Positions 18,221 to 27,742 of a stretch of 64,000 nucleotides of DNA are shown here, piece after piece; position 1 is the stretch's first letter, and each line of letters opens with the position of its first letter. The stretch spans positions 3,978,001 to 4,042,000 of the forward strand of contig NZ_CP104558.1 of assembly GCF_025398035.1 (NCBI RefSeq). Direction: 5' to 3'. Source of the DNA: Rossellomorea vietnamensis (GTDB lineage Bacteria; Bacillota; Bacilli; Bacillales; Bacillaceae_B). The position numbers and the translations under genes were made by a program. The notes under the pieces were generated by a model, which did no database searches, was not told the origin of the DNA, and was given only the letters and a program-made list of their open reading frames with translations.

Positions 18221-20005
18221 GTGGATAAAAGTGATCAGTTAAGAGTTAGGAGCTTTGAATCACATTCAGTACAAATAGAAATAGTCGATTTCCAAAAATG
18301 GAAAGAAAAGAATACTGACAGTGAAATAAAGATTGGTTCATTTTTAAAAGTCGAAGATGGGAACGACCGTAGTATTGTAACTCTTGTAAAAAGTTTCAAA
18401 ATGGTTGAGGATAGTGAGGATGAAATTACGATTCAAAATCAATATAATGGCAATTTCATTATTAATACACAGCCAATTGGTCAATTAGAGTATACTTCAG
18501 GCAAACCTGAATTTATAAAAGGAATTAAGAACATTAGTATTCCTCCAAACGGGGTAAACATTGCAAATGAAGAAGATTTAAAATGTATATTTTCAAATAC
18601 TGATAATAAATTTGTCTTTTCAAATCATTTAATTAATAACAATATAGAGATAGCAGTAAACGGTGATAAATTTTTCTCAAAACATATTGCTGTTGTAGGC
18701 TCAACAGGTTCTGGTAAGTCATGTACAGTAGCAAAAGTAATACAAGAAGCTATTAATAGTGATATAGATAAGGTAAATAATACACACATTATCATTTTCG
18801 ATATTCATGGAGAGTATAGTAGAGCGTTCCCTGATCAAGGGTACTTATCAATAGAAAAGAAAAATTTTCACTTACCATATTGGCTTATGAATTCGGAAGA
18901 GTTAGAAAATTTATTCATTGAAAGTAATGAAAGTAACTCACATAACCAAATATCTGTATTTAAGGAAGCTGTAATAAAAAACAAAATAAGGTACAATCCA
19001 AATATTAAAGTTACATATGATAGCCCTGTTTACTTTAGTTTAGAAGAGGTGTTTAACTATATTTGTAATAAAAATGAAGAAACTCATTATATCAAGGATG
19101 GTAAAGAACTTTTTGCCATTAAGAATACCGAGGTAGAAGTAAGTTGTACAGATTTTTTATGGGAAAAATTGAGTTTTGAAGCATCCTCAGGCAATAGTAA
19201 GAATGATATTTTAGGAAGCAAGGTATCTTCAAAAAATAACGGTTACCATGGTGAATTCCCTCGATTTATATCAAGATTAGAAAACAAAATGAATGATGAA
19301 CGCCTGCATTTTTTAATAACCGAAGAAAAAGAAAAAGGAAAGAAATATTCTACACAAGACTTACAGGAAATTATTGAAAAAATCTTAGGTTACAAAGAGA
19401 AAAATAATGTAACAATTATCGATCTAAGTTCTTTACCTTTTGAAGTAATTTCCATAGTTGTTTCAATAATTTCTAGACTTATTTTTGAATTTTGTTACCA
19501 TTATACTAAATTTTTTGAAAAAAATGATAACCCCTTTATGTTGGTGTATGAAGAGGCACATAAATATATACCGAAAATAAATGAAGCAAGATATAGGAAT
19601 ACTCGTATAGCAGTTGAAAGAGTTGCAAAAGAAGGAAGAAAATATGGGTTGTCCTCTATGATTGTTAGTCAAAGGCCATCAGAGTTGTCCTCTACTGTAT
19701 TTTCTCAATGTAATAATTTTATTGTTATGAGACTAAATAACCCAGAAGATCAATCTTATGTAAAAAGACTATTACCTGAAGCTGTTATTAGTTATGGAGA
19801 TGCTTTGTCTTCTCTTGAAAAAAGAGAAGCCCTTTTAGTTGGGGATGCTGTAGCTACCCCTTGTATTGTAAATATTAATGAAGCTTGTCCTACCCCACAA
19901 TCTGACGACATTAAATTTTATACAGAGTGGAGAAGTGATTGGAAAGATATAGCATTCTCAAATATAGTAAAAAATATTAATAAAGAATCTCATAACAGTA
20001 ATTAA
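18221..20005 (+). CDS. HerA/DUF87-type ATPase
   Basis: A 594-residue FtsK/HerA-superfamily ATPase. The N-terminal beta-barrel region (about 1-100) precedes Walker A GSTGSGKS (160-167), the family motif IIFDIHGEYS, Walker B MLVYEEAHKY (440-449), and KEGRKYGLSSMIVSQRPSEL with a candidate arginine finger. HerA proteins form hexamers that pump DNA and in defence operons assemble with nucleases. The GTG at 18221 is preferred because a G7 run lies 7 nt upstream; an upstream ATG at 18185 would overlap the nuclease gene by 35 nt. Confidence 0.85.
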   Translation: MDKSDQLRVRSFESHSVQIEIVDFQKWKEKNTDSEIKIGSFLKVEDGNDRSIVTLVKSFKMVEDSEDEITIQNQYNGNFIINTQPIGQLEYTSGKPEFIKGIKNISIPPNGVNIANEEDLKCIFSNTDNKFVFSNHLINNNIEIAVNGDKFFSKHIAVVGSTGSGKSCTVAKVIQEAINSDIDKVNNTHIIIFDIHGEYSRAFPDQGYLSIEKKNFHLPYWLMNSEELENLFIESNESNSHNQISVFKEAVIKNKIRYNPNIKVTYDSPVYFSLEEVFNYICNKNEETHYIKDGKELFAIKNTEVEVSCTDFLWEKLSFEASSGNSKNDILGSKVSSKNNGYHGEFPRFISRLENKMNDERLHFLITEEKEKGKKYSTQDLQEIIEKILGYKEKNNVTIIDLSSLPFEVISIVVSIISRLIFEFCYHYTKFFEKNDNPFMLVYEEAHKYIPKINEARYRNTRIAVERVAKEGRKYGLSSMIVSQRPSELSSTVFSQCNNFIVMRLNNPEDQSYVKRLLPEAVISYGDALSSLEKREALLVGDAVATPCIVNINEACPTPQSDDIKFYTEWRSDWKDIAFSNIVKNINKESHNSN

Positions 20006-20143
20006 ATTTTCTTTAAGATAGATTGAAGAAAAAGGGATATTATCTTAGTTGAGTCGTCTTTTATCAAAATATATGGGACACCCATCTTTTTGCGAAAAAA
20101 TTTTTAATAATATAGATAAAATATCCTACATAGGGGGGATATA

Positions 20144-21133
20144 ATGGAAGGTTATTTGCAAACTGGTGTTGGTATTTTTGTTTCTATAATATTATTTTTA
20201 CTAGGATATCGACAAACTGTTGGAGCAAAGAAAGAACGAATTCGCACAGCAAATAAGGAAGTTGAAAAAATATTAATTAGAAGAATTGTGAATGAAAATT
20301 TCCAATTATCAATCATGGATATTAAGAGACTACTTGAGGGGAAAGCAAGAGATTTTAAACTGAAGGCTGAAGATTTGTTCTTTGAGGAACAAATTTTAAA
20401 TTCAATATATACAAGAATCCTTGAAACGGATTTAATTACACAAGAACAAAGAAATAATATATTATCTAAACTTCTTCCAATAATTGAAGATATGGAGAAA
20501 AATATTAAAAACGAAGAAAGTATATTTATTAATATATCTAATTACAGTAGAAGTAGAACTAAAATTCATTCTTATATTTCACTTATTATTGCTTTAGTAG
20601 CTTCTATATCTGGTGGGTTATTTACTACAATCCCTTTTTTAAGGAATGATTCGGTAAAAATTGATTTGAATATTTTTATAATGACATCAATAATAAGTTT
20701 ATTAGCAATATCTTTTATTGTTATATTAAAGAATTTTAAAGAATCTCAACAAGATATTCCATTAAGTAATAAATCACAAGTAATTGAAAATGTAATAAAT
20801 TTTGAAAGAGAAGTTGCGAAAGTAATATCTAAACAAAATTACATAGTTTTTCCTTCGTCAAATAGAAAGGAAAATTATGATTTCTCTTTCAATATTAATA
20901 CAAATGACAAAGTATTAATTGAAGTTAAGAGTTGGAAGAAACCACCATCTGCTGCTTTTATCGAAAGAACTGTTACAAGGCTTAGTGAAGCAGTTATTAC
21001 AGAAGGAGCTAGAGGGGGGATTATTGTTATCCCAGAGTACATATCGTTTTATAAAGGCAAACCTAATGAAAATATAGTGAAAATAATGTCTCTCAATGAG
21101 TTTAAACAATTTATAAAGGGAAATGGTGCCTGA
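20144..21133 (+). CDS. Membrane-anchored Mrr-like restriction endonuclease domain protein
   Basis: A 329-residue protein with hydrophobic helices at about 6-22, 143-166 and 177-197. A long charged helical stretch lies between the first and second. The C-terminal domain (215-329) has restriction-endonuclease-like features: EREVAKVISK (Glu221/Glu223), NYDFSFNI (Asp246) and LIEVKSW (Glu260-x-Lys262), then AVITEGARGGIIVIPEYI. A membrane-tethered nuclease next to a nuclease/HerA pair suggests a third component or separate effector. It lies 138 nt after the HerA gene, same strand, behind a GGGGGGAT site. Function is inferred. Confidence 0.65.
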   Translation: MEGYLQTGVGIFVSIILFLLGYRQTVGAKKERIRTANKEVEKILIRRIVNENFQLSIMDIKRLLEGKARDFKLKAEDLFFEEQILNSIYTRILETDLITQEQRNNILSKLLPIIEDMEKNIKNEESIFINISNYSRSRTKIHSYISLIIALVASISGGLFTTIPFLRNDSVKIDLNIFIMTSIISLLAISFIVILKNFKESQQDIPLSNKSQVIENVINFEREVAKVISKQNYIVFPSSNRKENYDFSFNINTNDKVLIEVKSWKKPPSAAFIERTVTRLSEAVITEGARGGIIVIPEYISFYKGKPNENIVKIMSLNEFKQFIKGNGA

Positions 21134-21348
21134 ACTCCGGTGCATTAGCGTATTTACGCTATGGGGAAAGGACCAATTTTCAAGTTAACTATGTTAACAT
21201 TAATAGCCATATTTTACTCCAAAAGCATACTGAATCCCTTCTCCATAATCAAGCATGTAGCGGTCTGACCCCGTATTCTAAAGTGCTTTCCTGTCCTATA
21301 AGAAAGCACATTTTATCGAGAAGAAATTTATAGTTTAGAGATTAAGTT

Positions 21349-22491
21349 TTATATTATTGGTTTATATGAATTAGGTCTAAATAAATTTAATGGGTAATAA
21401 ACTAATTTCTCTCCAGGCATTTGGGTTCGGCTATCCAGAGCAGTACTCAATATTTCTAGTGCTTTATTATCGAATCTCTGGAATTTATTTGGGGAAAATA
21501 CGATATTATCACCATATTTCATTAAAATATTAGAAAATATTAATTCTTTTTGATAATCGGAAGCATTATGAATTTGTGATATCAGTTCAGAAAAATAACT
21601 TCTGTGTTTTTTTAAATAACTGAATAAAACTATTGTCGAATCATTTTGAGGGAAAATACTCAAAAAAGAAGGATATTTAAGTTTTTGGTTAAAGGGTCTG
21701 CCGTTTAAATCCGCATAAATATATAGCAGGCTTGAGGAAGCTATAGTATTTTGGACCGGGATAGATAATGTAAAGCTCTCTAACTTTCCATACTTTTCTT
21801 TTAAAAGATTAATAGTCATTACCTGTTTTAAGTCTTCAAGATCCTTATTTAAAGTCTCAATTTGTTTTTTTCTAATCTCATGTCTCTTCAATACAACTTT
21901 TTTCCTCATCTCCCTTGAATCTTTACCTGGGATTTTATCTCCTCCATGCTTCTCTAAAATACTTTCTAAGGTAGAATTGTTTATTAACTCCTCAATATAT
22001 CTTTTGAAAAACTCAGCATCCTGCTGATGATTCGTATACTCTTTTGCGAATGCTCGATAAGCAAACAGATAATTTTGCTGAAGGTTATCAAACTCGTATT
22101 GCTTATGTTCAATAGGATTGAATATTTCATCATGGTTCTTACAGAATCCCCTAAACACCGTTGCTTCGTTTCTACCAACCAAATATTTATTTACATTTGT
22201 ATAATCAAACCTTTCTCTATTAAGGTAAATAACTTTCCCTTTTTCAGATAGTTTATTTAATATACCGTTATTCTGAATTGAATGAGCATCTATGATAAAA
22301 TTACAATCACTTCTATCGTGTTCAGATAAGAGACATATAGATATTAAGGATTGTGAACCGATTCTGTTTCCATGATTTTGAATGATGTTATTTACTTTAC
22401 TTTTTTCATGATGGTCCACTTCTTGATCAATCATCCTATCAAAAAGTGCTGGGAAATGATTGTAAATTACGCTATCGTTTGATTTTTTCAT
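21349..22491 (-). CDS. Uncharacterised Cys/His-motif protein at the edge of the defence island
   Basis: A 380-residue protein with a treble-clef-like pattern: Cys53, Cys63, IIDAHSIQ with His70, and FRGFCKNHDEIF with Cys117, His120 and Asp121. This resembles zinc-binding or HNH-like domains. Residues about 160-230 are a charged helical stretch (KKVVLKRHEIRKKQIETLNK). The C-terminal half has no recognised motif. It is transcribed toward the three plus-strand genes and shares their AT-rich codon use. AAGGAG precedes the ATG. A nuclease role is possible but unproven. Confidence 0.5.
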   Translation of the reverse strand: MKKSNDSVIYNHFPALFDRMIDQEVDHHEKSKVNNIIQNHGNRIGSQSLISICLLSEHDRSDCNFIIDAHSIQNNGILNKLSEKGKVIYLNRERFDYTNVNKYLVGRNEATVFRGFCKNHDEIFNPIEHKQYEFDNLQQNYLFAYRAFAKEYTNHQQDAEFFKRYIEELINNSTLESILEKHGGDKIPGKDSREMRKKVVLKRHEIRKKQIETLNKDLEDLKQVMTINLLKEKYGKLESFTLSIPVQNTIASSSLLYIYADLNGRPFNQKLKYPSFLSIFPQNDSTIVLFSYLKKHRSYFSELISQIHNASDYQKELIFSNILMKYGDNIVFSPNKFQRFDNKALEILSTALDSRTQMPGEKLVYYPLNLFRPNSYKPII

Positions 22492-22776
22492 GATTTAAAA
22501 CTCCTTATCTTTAAATAGTAATTACCATTATTGAGTTTATGAATCCTGCCATAGACTATGAAAAAGCTTGAATAAGAAGAATTTATTTCAAAAGTTAAAC
22601 ACTAAATTTAAAACTCAAAAGATGTTTTATTTTTTTGTAGTTAAATTCTAACTGCACCTATATCACCTTTTTGAAGATACCTGTATTAAGTTTTCTTACA
22701 GAGTGAACCTTATGTACAGGCTGACTTTTTTTACTTAACCAAGTTTCTGAATAGAATCCTGTCCTTCTATTCTATC

Positions 22777-24063
22777 TCACATCTTACTAAACACATAAAT
22801 AATAGAAGTAACGAAAAAACAACTAAACCCCGGTGACCAACCATCCGGAATCCCCAAATAAACCACCATCCCAATCCCTAAAACGTACAACGCCTCACGA
22901 TTAAAATTCGACTCCCCACTCGCAAGCCTAACAAGCGCACTCTCAGAAATCCTCCCTCTCCTAATTACCAAATAATCAGCCACCACAATCGCCGATATCG
23001 GAATGATCAAGATCCCCAGATAAGAAATATACTCCTGCGCATTATAAACCAGCTGCGGAAACGAGCTTAAGATAATCCCTGCAACACTGAACAACAGTGC
23101 ACTTTGAATCCGTGATAAGGTCGGCAGTGCATTAAGCAAACTGTATCCCCCTGTATACGCATTACTAAGATTAATCGAAATCATCGATACCATCGCACAA
23201 GCCGTGATCACCAATAGAAGCAGACTGGAGTCGGTCAGTTGCCCCGCTGCGACGAATGGATTCAGATCTTTGAACAAGCTGGCACTCAATCCTCCAAGGA
23301 GCGCGGTCATCATGAATCCGACGACGTTTCCTCCGTACAGTCCCCAGAATCCGTGGCGGTCGCTTTTGCTGTAGCGGGTGATGTCGGAGGATGCGCTGAC
23401 ACCTGAGATGTATTGGACGAAGACGAGGCTAGAGTAGAATAGGAACGTTCCGATGGAGAAGGGTTCCTGGCCATGTGTGAGTGTGGCGAGGGAATCGGCT
23501 CCTTTTGTTAGGAATAGGTAGAGGATGATTCCCTGGCCGATCACGAGGATCGGGATGAATAGTTTGGTCGCTTTTTTGACGGCTTCGAAGCCGATGAGGG
23601 CTAGAAGGGTCATGATGATGGCGAGTCCGATGGCGACCGGTATGAACGGAATCGTGTACGGTGTTACTTTTTCCACCATGGAGATGACGACGAAGGTTCC
23701 TCCGATGGTTTGGACGCTGAACCAGTAGAGGGACGTCAGGGACCGGATGGGGGATGCGATGAGCATCGACAGCCGGGTTCCGATGATGGATCTCAGGACG
23801 TATTGAGCGGGCAGGCCGTAGCGGGAGCCCGGTAATGACAGAAATGATACGAATAGGAAGGCGACGCTTGCTCCGAGTACGGTGGCGATGAACGCTGCCT
23901 GAAAGGATAATCCGCCTTCCAGGACGGCGAGTGCCGGGATGAGGAAGTTTCCTGCGTTCACGGAGAAGGCGAGCTGTATGATGAAGTATTCGATCCATGT
24001 GGTTGATTTTAATTCCGGTGGGACCTTTTCGAGTCCGAGCCGTTCGATCATGGGTTGTTTCAT
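22777..24063 (-). CDS. NCS1-family (purine/cytosine/allantoin-type) permease
   Basis: A 428-residue integral membrane transporter with about twelve hydrophobic helices. Family features include the N-terminal WIEYFIIQLAFSVNAGNF helix, GSRYGLPAQYVLRS, SSDITRYSKS and SISINLSNAYTGGYSLLN-like segments. NCS1 carriers import nucleobases or related compounds with Na+ or H+; the substrate cannot be told. The ATG at 24063 is chosen because AAGGAGA lies 7 nt upstream; a longer reading to 24096 lacks a site. It is divergent from ald with a 240-nt gap. Confidence 0.85.
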   Translation of the reverse strand: MKQPMIERLGLEKVPPELKSTTWIEYFIIQLAFSVNAGNFLIPALAVLEGGLSFQAAFIATVLGASVAFLFVSFLSLPGSRYGLPAQYVLRSIIGTRLSMLIASPIRSLTSLYWFSVQTIGGTFVVISMVEKVTPYTIPFIPVAIGLAIIMTLLALIGFEAVKKATKLFIPILVIGQGIILYLFLTKGADSLATLTHGQEPFSIGTFLFYSSLVFVQYISGVSASSDITRYSKSDRHGFWGLYGGNVVGFMMTALLGGLSASLFKDLNPFVAAGQLTDSSLLLLVITACAMVSMISINLSNAYTGGYSLLNALPTLSRIQSALLFSVAGIILSSFPQLVYNAQEYISYLGILIIPISAIVVADYLVIRRGRISESALVRLASGESNFNREALYVLGIGMVVYLGIPDGWSPGFSCFFVTSIIYVFSKM

Positions 24064-24304
24064 AATTTGGTCTCCTTTGGGTATACTAGGATGCATGGTT
24101 TCTATTTTAAAGAATTTTTGAAAAAAAGCGAAGAAATAATCATTTATTTTTTTAAAGAAAAGTAGAGATATTTCCTTATTTATTTGTTAGAATGTAAGTG
24201 CTTACAGGGTGAGTAATTGCCCTTCGCTATTATATATGAATAGTGTTATATTTAGGAAGTGAATGCTCCAAGGAGCAATAGTGCATTTAGGAGGTTGGCT
24301 TAGT

Positions 24305-25423
24305 ATGCGTATTGGTGTACCAACGGAAATTAAAAACAACGAAAATCGTGTGGCCATGACGCCGGCTGGTGTTGTAAACCTTGTTCAATTCGGACATGAC
24401 GTTTACATTGAAGCTGGAGCGGGAATGGGTTCAGGATTTACAGATGAAGATTACAAAGCAGCAGGTGGACACATCGTTGATTCTGCAGCGGAAGCATGGT
24501 CCATGGATATGGTCATGAAGGTAAAAGAGCCACTTCCAAGTGAGTACTCTTATTTCCGCGAGGGGCTTATCTTATTTACATATTTACATCTTGCTCCAGA
24601 GCCGGAATTAACGAAAGCGTTAATTGATAATAAAGTAGTCGGAATCGCGTACGAAACGGTTGAACTGAATCGTGCCCTTCCATTACTGACTCCGATGAGT
24701 GAAGTGGCTGGACGTATGGCGACTCAGATCGGTGCCCAGTTCTTAGAGAAGATCCACGGTGGTAAAGGTGTATTACTTTCAGGTGTCCCAGGGGTTCGCC
24801 GCAGTAAAGTAACGATCATTGGTGGAGGAGTGGCCGGTACGAACGCAGCGAAAATGGCTGTCGGTCTTGGTGCCAACGTAACGATCCTTGACCTTAACCC
24901 GGATCGCCTTCGTCAGCTGGATGATATCTTCGGTAGCGACGTAACAACGCTTATGTCCAACCCGTTAAATATCGAACAAGCTGTCAAAGAAGCAGACCTA
25001 GTCATCGGAGCTGTACTGATTCCAGGAGCGAAAGCACCTAAATTAGTAACAGAAGACATGATCAAAGCGATGACACCTGGTTCAGTTGTTGTCGATATCG
25101 CCATCGACCAAGGCGGAATCTTCGAAACAACGGACCGCATCACAACGCATGACGATCCAACATACGTGAAGCACGGTGTTGTACACTATGCCGTTGCCAA
25201 CATGCCTGGTGCCGTACCACGTACGTCAACCATCGCATTAACAAACGTGACCGTACCTTACGCGGTTCAAATCGCAAACAAAGGCTACAAAAAAGCGTGC
25301 TTAGATAACGAAGCTCTACTTAAAGGTATTAACACATTGAACGGATATGTTACTTACCAGGCTGTTGCTGAGGCGCATGCTGTAGACTACTCAGATACTA
25401 GAACTCAATTAGAGCAACAATAA
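24305..25423 (+). CDS. ald: Alanine dehydrogenase
   Basis: A 372-residue NAD-dependent enzyme converting L-alanine to pyruvate and ammonia. The N-terminus [20 protein letters not shown] is characteristic. Catalytic Lys74 (KVKEP) and His95 ([10 protein letters not shown]) are in place, as is the Rossmann glycine motif [13 protein letters not shown]. Length matches B. subtilis Ald. The ATG at 24305 follows AGGAGG by 9 nt; an upstream in-frame start at 24263 has no such site. A terminator follows. In Bacillus it serves alanine use and sporulation. Confidence 0.97.
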   Translation: MRIGVPTEIKNNENRVAMTPAGVVNLVQFGHDVYIEAGAGMGSGFTDEDYKAAGGHIVDSAAEAWSMDMVMKVKEPLPSEYSYFREGLILFTYLHLAPEPELTKALIDNKVVGIAYETVELNRALPLLTPMSEVAGRMATQIGAQFLEKIHGGKGVLLSGVPGVRRSKVTIIGGGVAGTNAAKMAVGLGANVTILDLNPDRLRQLDDIFGSDVTTLMSNPLNIEQAVKEADLVIGAVLIPGAKAPKLVTEDMIKAMTPGSVVVDIAIDQGGIFETTDRITTHDDPTYVKHGVVHYAVANMPGAVPRTSTIALTNVTVPYAVQIANKGYKKACLDNEALLKGINTLNGYVTYQAVAEAHAVDYSDTRTQLEQQ

Positions 25424-25431
25424 CACCAGGA

Positions 25432-25469
25432 AGCCGACTGCATGAGAATGTTCAGTCGGCTTTTTTTAT
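25432..25469 (+). terminator. Terminator of ald
   Basis: AGCCGACTG / CAGTCGGCT stem followed by TTTTTTTA. Confidence 0.92.
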
Positions 25470-25586
25470 ATGCTGAATTCCTCACCAATGATCAAACTCA
25501 CTTTTATTTTTATGAAATTCGGGTATAACATAAAGTAGCATAAGAGAGTAAGAAAAATAGATAAGTTTATTTGGAGGAGAGAGATT

Positions 25587-26267
25587 ATGAAGATTTCATA
25601 TCATGGACATTCAGTAGTGAAAATCGAAACAAACGGTAAAACGATCCTGATCGATCCATTCATCAATGGGAATGAACTGACGGATCTGAAAGTGGATGAC
25701 GAAAAGCCCGATGTGATCATCCTTACACACGGTCACAACGATCACGTAGGGGACACGGTGGAACTTGCGAAGAAAAACGATTCACTTGTCATCGCTAACC
25801 ACGAACTGGCCACCTACCTAAGCTGGCAACTGGTGAGAACCCATCCGATGCACGTCGGAGGAGCTTATGAGTTCGACTTTGGTAAAGTGAAACTGACACA
25901 GGCCTTCCACGGATCAGGTCTCATCACAGACGGCAATGAAATCATCTATATGGGTATGCCAGCAGGCGTTCTCTTAATGATTGAAGGGAAGACGATCTTC
26001 CATGCAGGGGATACAGGATTATTCTCTGATATGAAACTGATCGGGGAGCGTCATCCGATTGACCTTGCCTTCCTACCGATCGGGGATAACTTCACGATGG
26101 GACCAGAGGATGCGGCGACGGCAGCTAGCTTCTTGAAAGCGAAGAAAGTTGTGCCGATTCACTATGATACATTCCCGCCTATTAAGCAGGATCCGCATAA
26201 ATTTGTTGAGATGCTTGAAGATTCTGAGGGGCAGGTTATGAAGGCTGGGGATGTTATTGAATATTAA
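25587..26267 (+). CDS. ytkL: Metallo-beta-lactamase-fold hydrolase, UPF0173 (YtkL)
   Basis: A 226-residue metal-dependent hydrolase. The metal ligands are seen in [10 protein letters not shown] (His48, His50, Asp52, His53), then HAGDTG and [11 protein letters not shown]0173 proteins are widely conserved in Bacilli; the substrate is unknown. GGAGAGAG precedes the ATG. It lies just before the ytoI/ytpI/nrnA block, matching B. subtilis order. A bidirectional hairpin follows. Confidence 0.93.
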   Translation: MKISYHGHSVVKIETNGKTILIDPFINGNELTDLKVDDEKPDVIILTHGHNDHVGDTVELAKKNDSLVIANHELATYLSWQLVRTHPMHVGGAYEFDFGKVKLTQAFHGSGLITDGNEIIYMGMPAGVLLMIEGKTIFHAGDTGLFSDMKLIGERHPIDLAFLPIGDNFTMGPEDAATAASFLKAKKVVPIHYDTFPPIKQDPHKFVEMLEDSEGQVMKAGDVIEY

Positions 26268-26306
26268 TAGGGAATAAGAAGTAAGTTAACAATACAAATG
26301 CCACAA

Positions 26307-26340
26307 CAAAAAGCTTGGGATATCCCAAGCTTTTGTTATT
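26307..26340. terminator. Bidirectional terminator
   Basis: ACAAAAAGCTTGGGATATCCCAAGCTTTTGTT is nearly self-complementary with T runs on both strands, between convergent genes. Confidence 0.88.
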
Positions 26341-26378
26341 GTTCTTATTCATTTAATCCTCTATTAATGTATAAAGAA

Positions 26379-27098
26379 TTATTGTGAAAGATTTGTCAGT
26401 TCAAAGAATTCAGGTTCAGGTTTCATAATTTTAGTTCCTTTTTTGGATTGAATATATATTTCTTTATCATTCTCATAATAAACCTTAATTTTCATGTTTC
26501 CAAAATCAATGACACTTGTTTTCTCACGTTTAGATAATTTCTCGTCATCCCAATCAATCGCCTTATTTATGAGTGTTTTTATTCCCTTTATCTTTGTTTT
26601 GTCAGCTATAACTAAACAATCCTCTTGGTTTAAGGTTTCATAGATACAAATGTTGTTTGGTATTTCTTCGATCCAAGAAGTTGATTTGTGAATAGGAGTC
26701 TTATCAAAGATGACCTCTGTTTTGTCATCAAATTGATTATAATTTGATGAAACCCATAACTCCCCGTCAAACCCTTCTTTTCTCCATCGAGAATAAAAAC
26801 CAGACCAGTCATTTTCAATGTCGTTATTGTCCAACGCAGACTCGACATGTTCAACTTTCCAACCGAGGGATGGAAGTTTACTTATATAAAAGTCATATAT
26901 ATCCTCCCAATGATTTCCCTTTATTACATATTGGCTTCTGGTTGGTTTCAATCCCTTAAATAAAGGAATATCCTTGTGTTGCTCCGGAATAATCGACATA
27001 CCTTCATAAGTATCATCAGTGGCTTTATGATAGCCAAACCAACTCATAGCAATTAGTAGTGCAATCCCTGCAGATAAGAATATACTTTTTCTACTCAC
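26379..27098 (-). CDS. Uncharacterised membrane-anchored or exported protein
   Basis: A 239-residue protein with an N-terminal hydrophobic segment (residues 6-22, SIFLSAGIALLIAMSWF) without a lipobox Cys, so it is probably membrane-anchored with its body outside. The extracellular part contains VIKGNHWEDIYDFYISKLPSLGWKV-like sequence seen in Bacillus secreted proteins, but no enzyme motif. GGGGGAA precedes the ATG. It interrupts the ytkL-ytoI order and is probably accessory. Confidence 0.7.
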   Translation of the reverse strand: MSRKSIFLSAGIALLIAMSWFGYHKATDDTYEGMSIIPEQHKDIPLFKGLKPTRSQYVIKGNHWEDIYDFYISKLPSLGWKVEHVESALDNNDIENDWSGFYSRWRKEGFDGELWVSSNYNQFDDKTEVIFDKTPIHKSTSWIEEIPNNICIYETLNQEDCLVIADKTKIKGIKTLINKAIDWDDEKLSKREKTSVIDFGNMKIKVYYENDKEIYIQSKKGTKIMKPEPEFFELTNLSQ

Positions 27099-27391
27099 AT
27101 AATTCCCCCTAAGAACTATTCCTCTAAACTGCCTGGTAATTGAAGAACTGAAGATTCGTAATCTTTACATTTATATTACCACATAATGTTAAAAATCCTT
27201 GTTACATCAACTAAAACAACCATTTAATTTAAAGTGCTAAAAAGGAAGCTCATGCACCTACCAATTAATATCATCCTTCACAAAACTTAATTACATAGAT
27301 AGACAAACACATCCCCTTTTTTCTCACCTTTACACAACATCCACCAACCACTCGCATATACATGATACAAGCCTAGAAAGGAGGGAAATGT
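27099..27391. other. 293-bp intergenic region
   Basis: No gene or clear repeat is visible; it presumably holds the promoters for the divergent genes on either side. Confidence 0.5.
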
Positions 27392-27634
27392 TTGAAACAA
27401 CGTTATATACTCTGTTTACTCATCACCGGGGCACTCATCTACTACGGAGCCCCACGTATGTCTATTTTTGCAGAAGGCCTACAAGGGTACTTCGCCATCG
27501 GCTGGCTCATACTTGCCACCTGTGTCCTGGCCGGTAACCTCGCAGCCCTGCTTTACACACCGAAAGGAACAGGCAAGGGTAAGAAGTTGAAATCGAAACC
27601 TGTTCGTAAGGTGAAATCACGATCATTTGGCTAA
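27392..27634 (+). CDS. Small membrane protein (80 aa)
   Basis: An 80-residue protein with two hydrophobic segments (about 5-22 and 33-55) and a strongly basic tail (GKGKKLKSKPVRKVKSRS), which should face the cytoplasm. The start is TTG, with AAAGGAGGG 7 nt upstream. No family is recognised. It lies before ytoI with a hairpin GGGGCTTG / AAGCCCC between them. Confidence 0.7.
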   Translation: MKQRYILCLLITGALIYYGAPRMSIFAEGLQGYFAIGWLILATCVLAGNLAALLYTPKGTGKGKKLKSKPVRKVKSRSFG

Positions 27635-27639
27635 AGAAA

Positions 27640-27672
27640 AACGGGGCTTGTATCACTCAAAGCCCCGATTAA
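27640..27672 (+). terminator. Hairpin after the 80-aa gene
   Basis: CGGGGCTTG...CAAAGCCCCG followed by ATTAAATT; a weak T tract. Confidence 0.6.
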
Positions 27673-27742
27673 ATTGAAACACCGCGCTTTTCACATTATA
27701 ATAAATATATAAAGTAGGACGTTATAAAGAAGGGTGAAAAGC

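Noticed and set aside
23429..23998. 189-codon ORF overlapping the NCS1 permease on the same strand
   Set aside because: Its Arg/His/Pro-rich product is typical of an out-of-frame reading of a GC-richer membrane protein gene.
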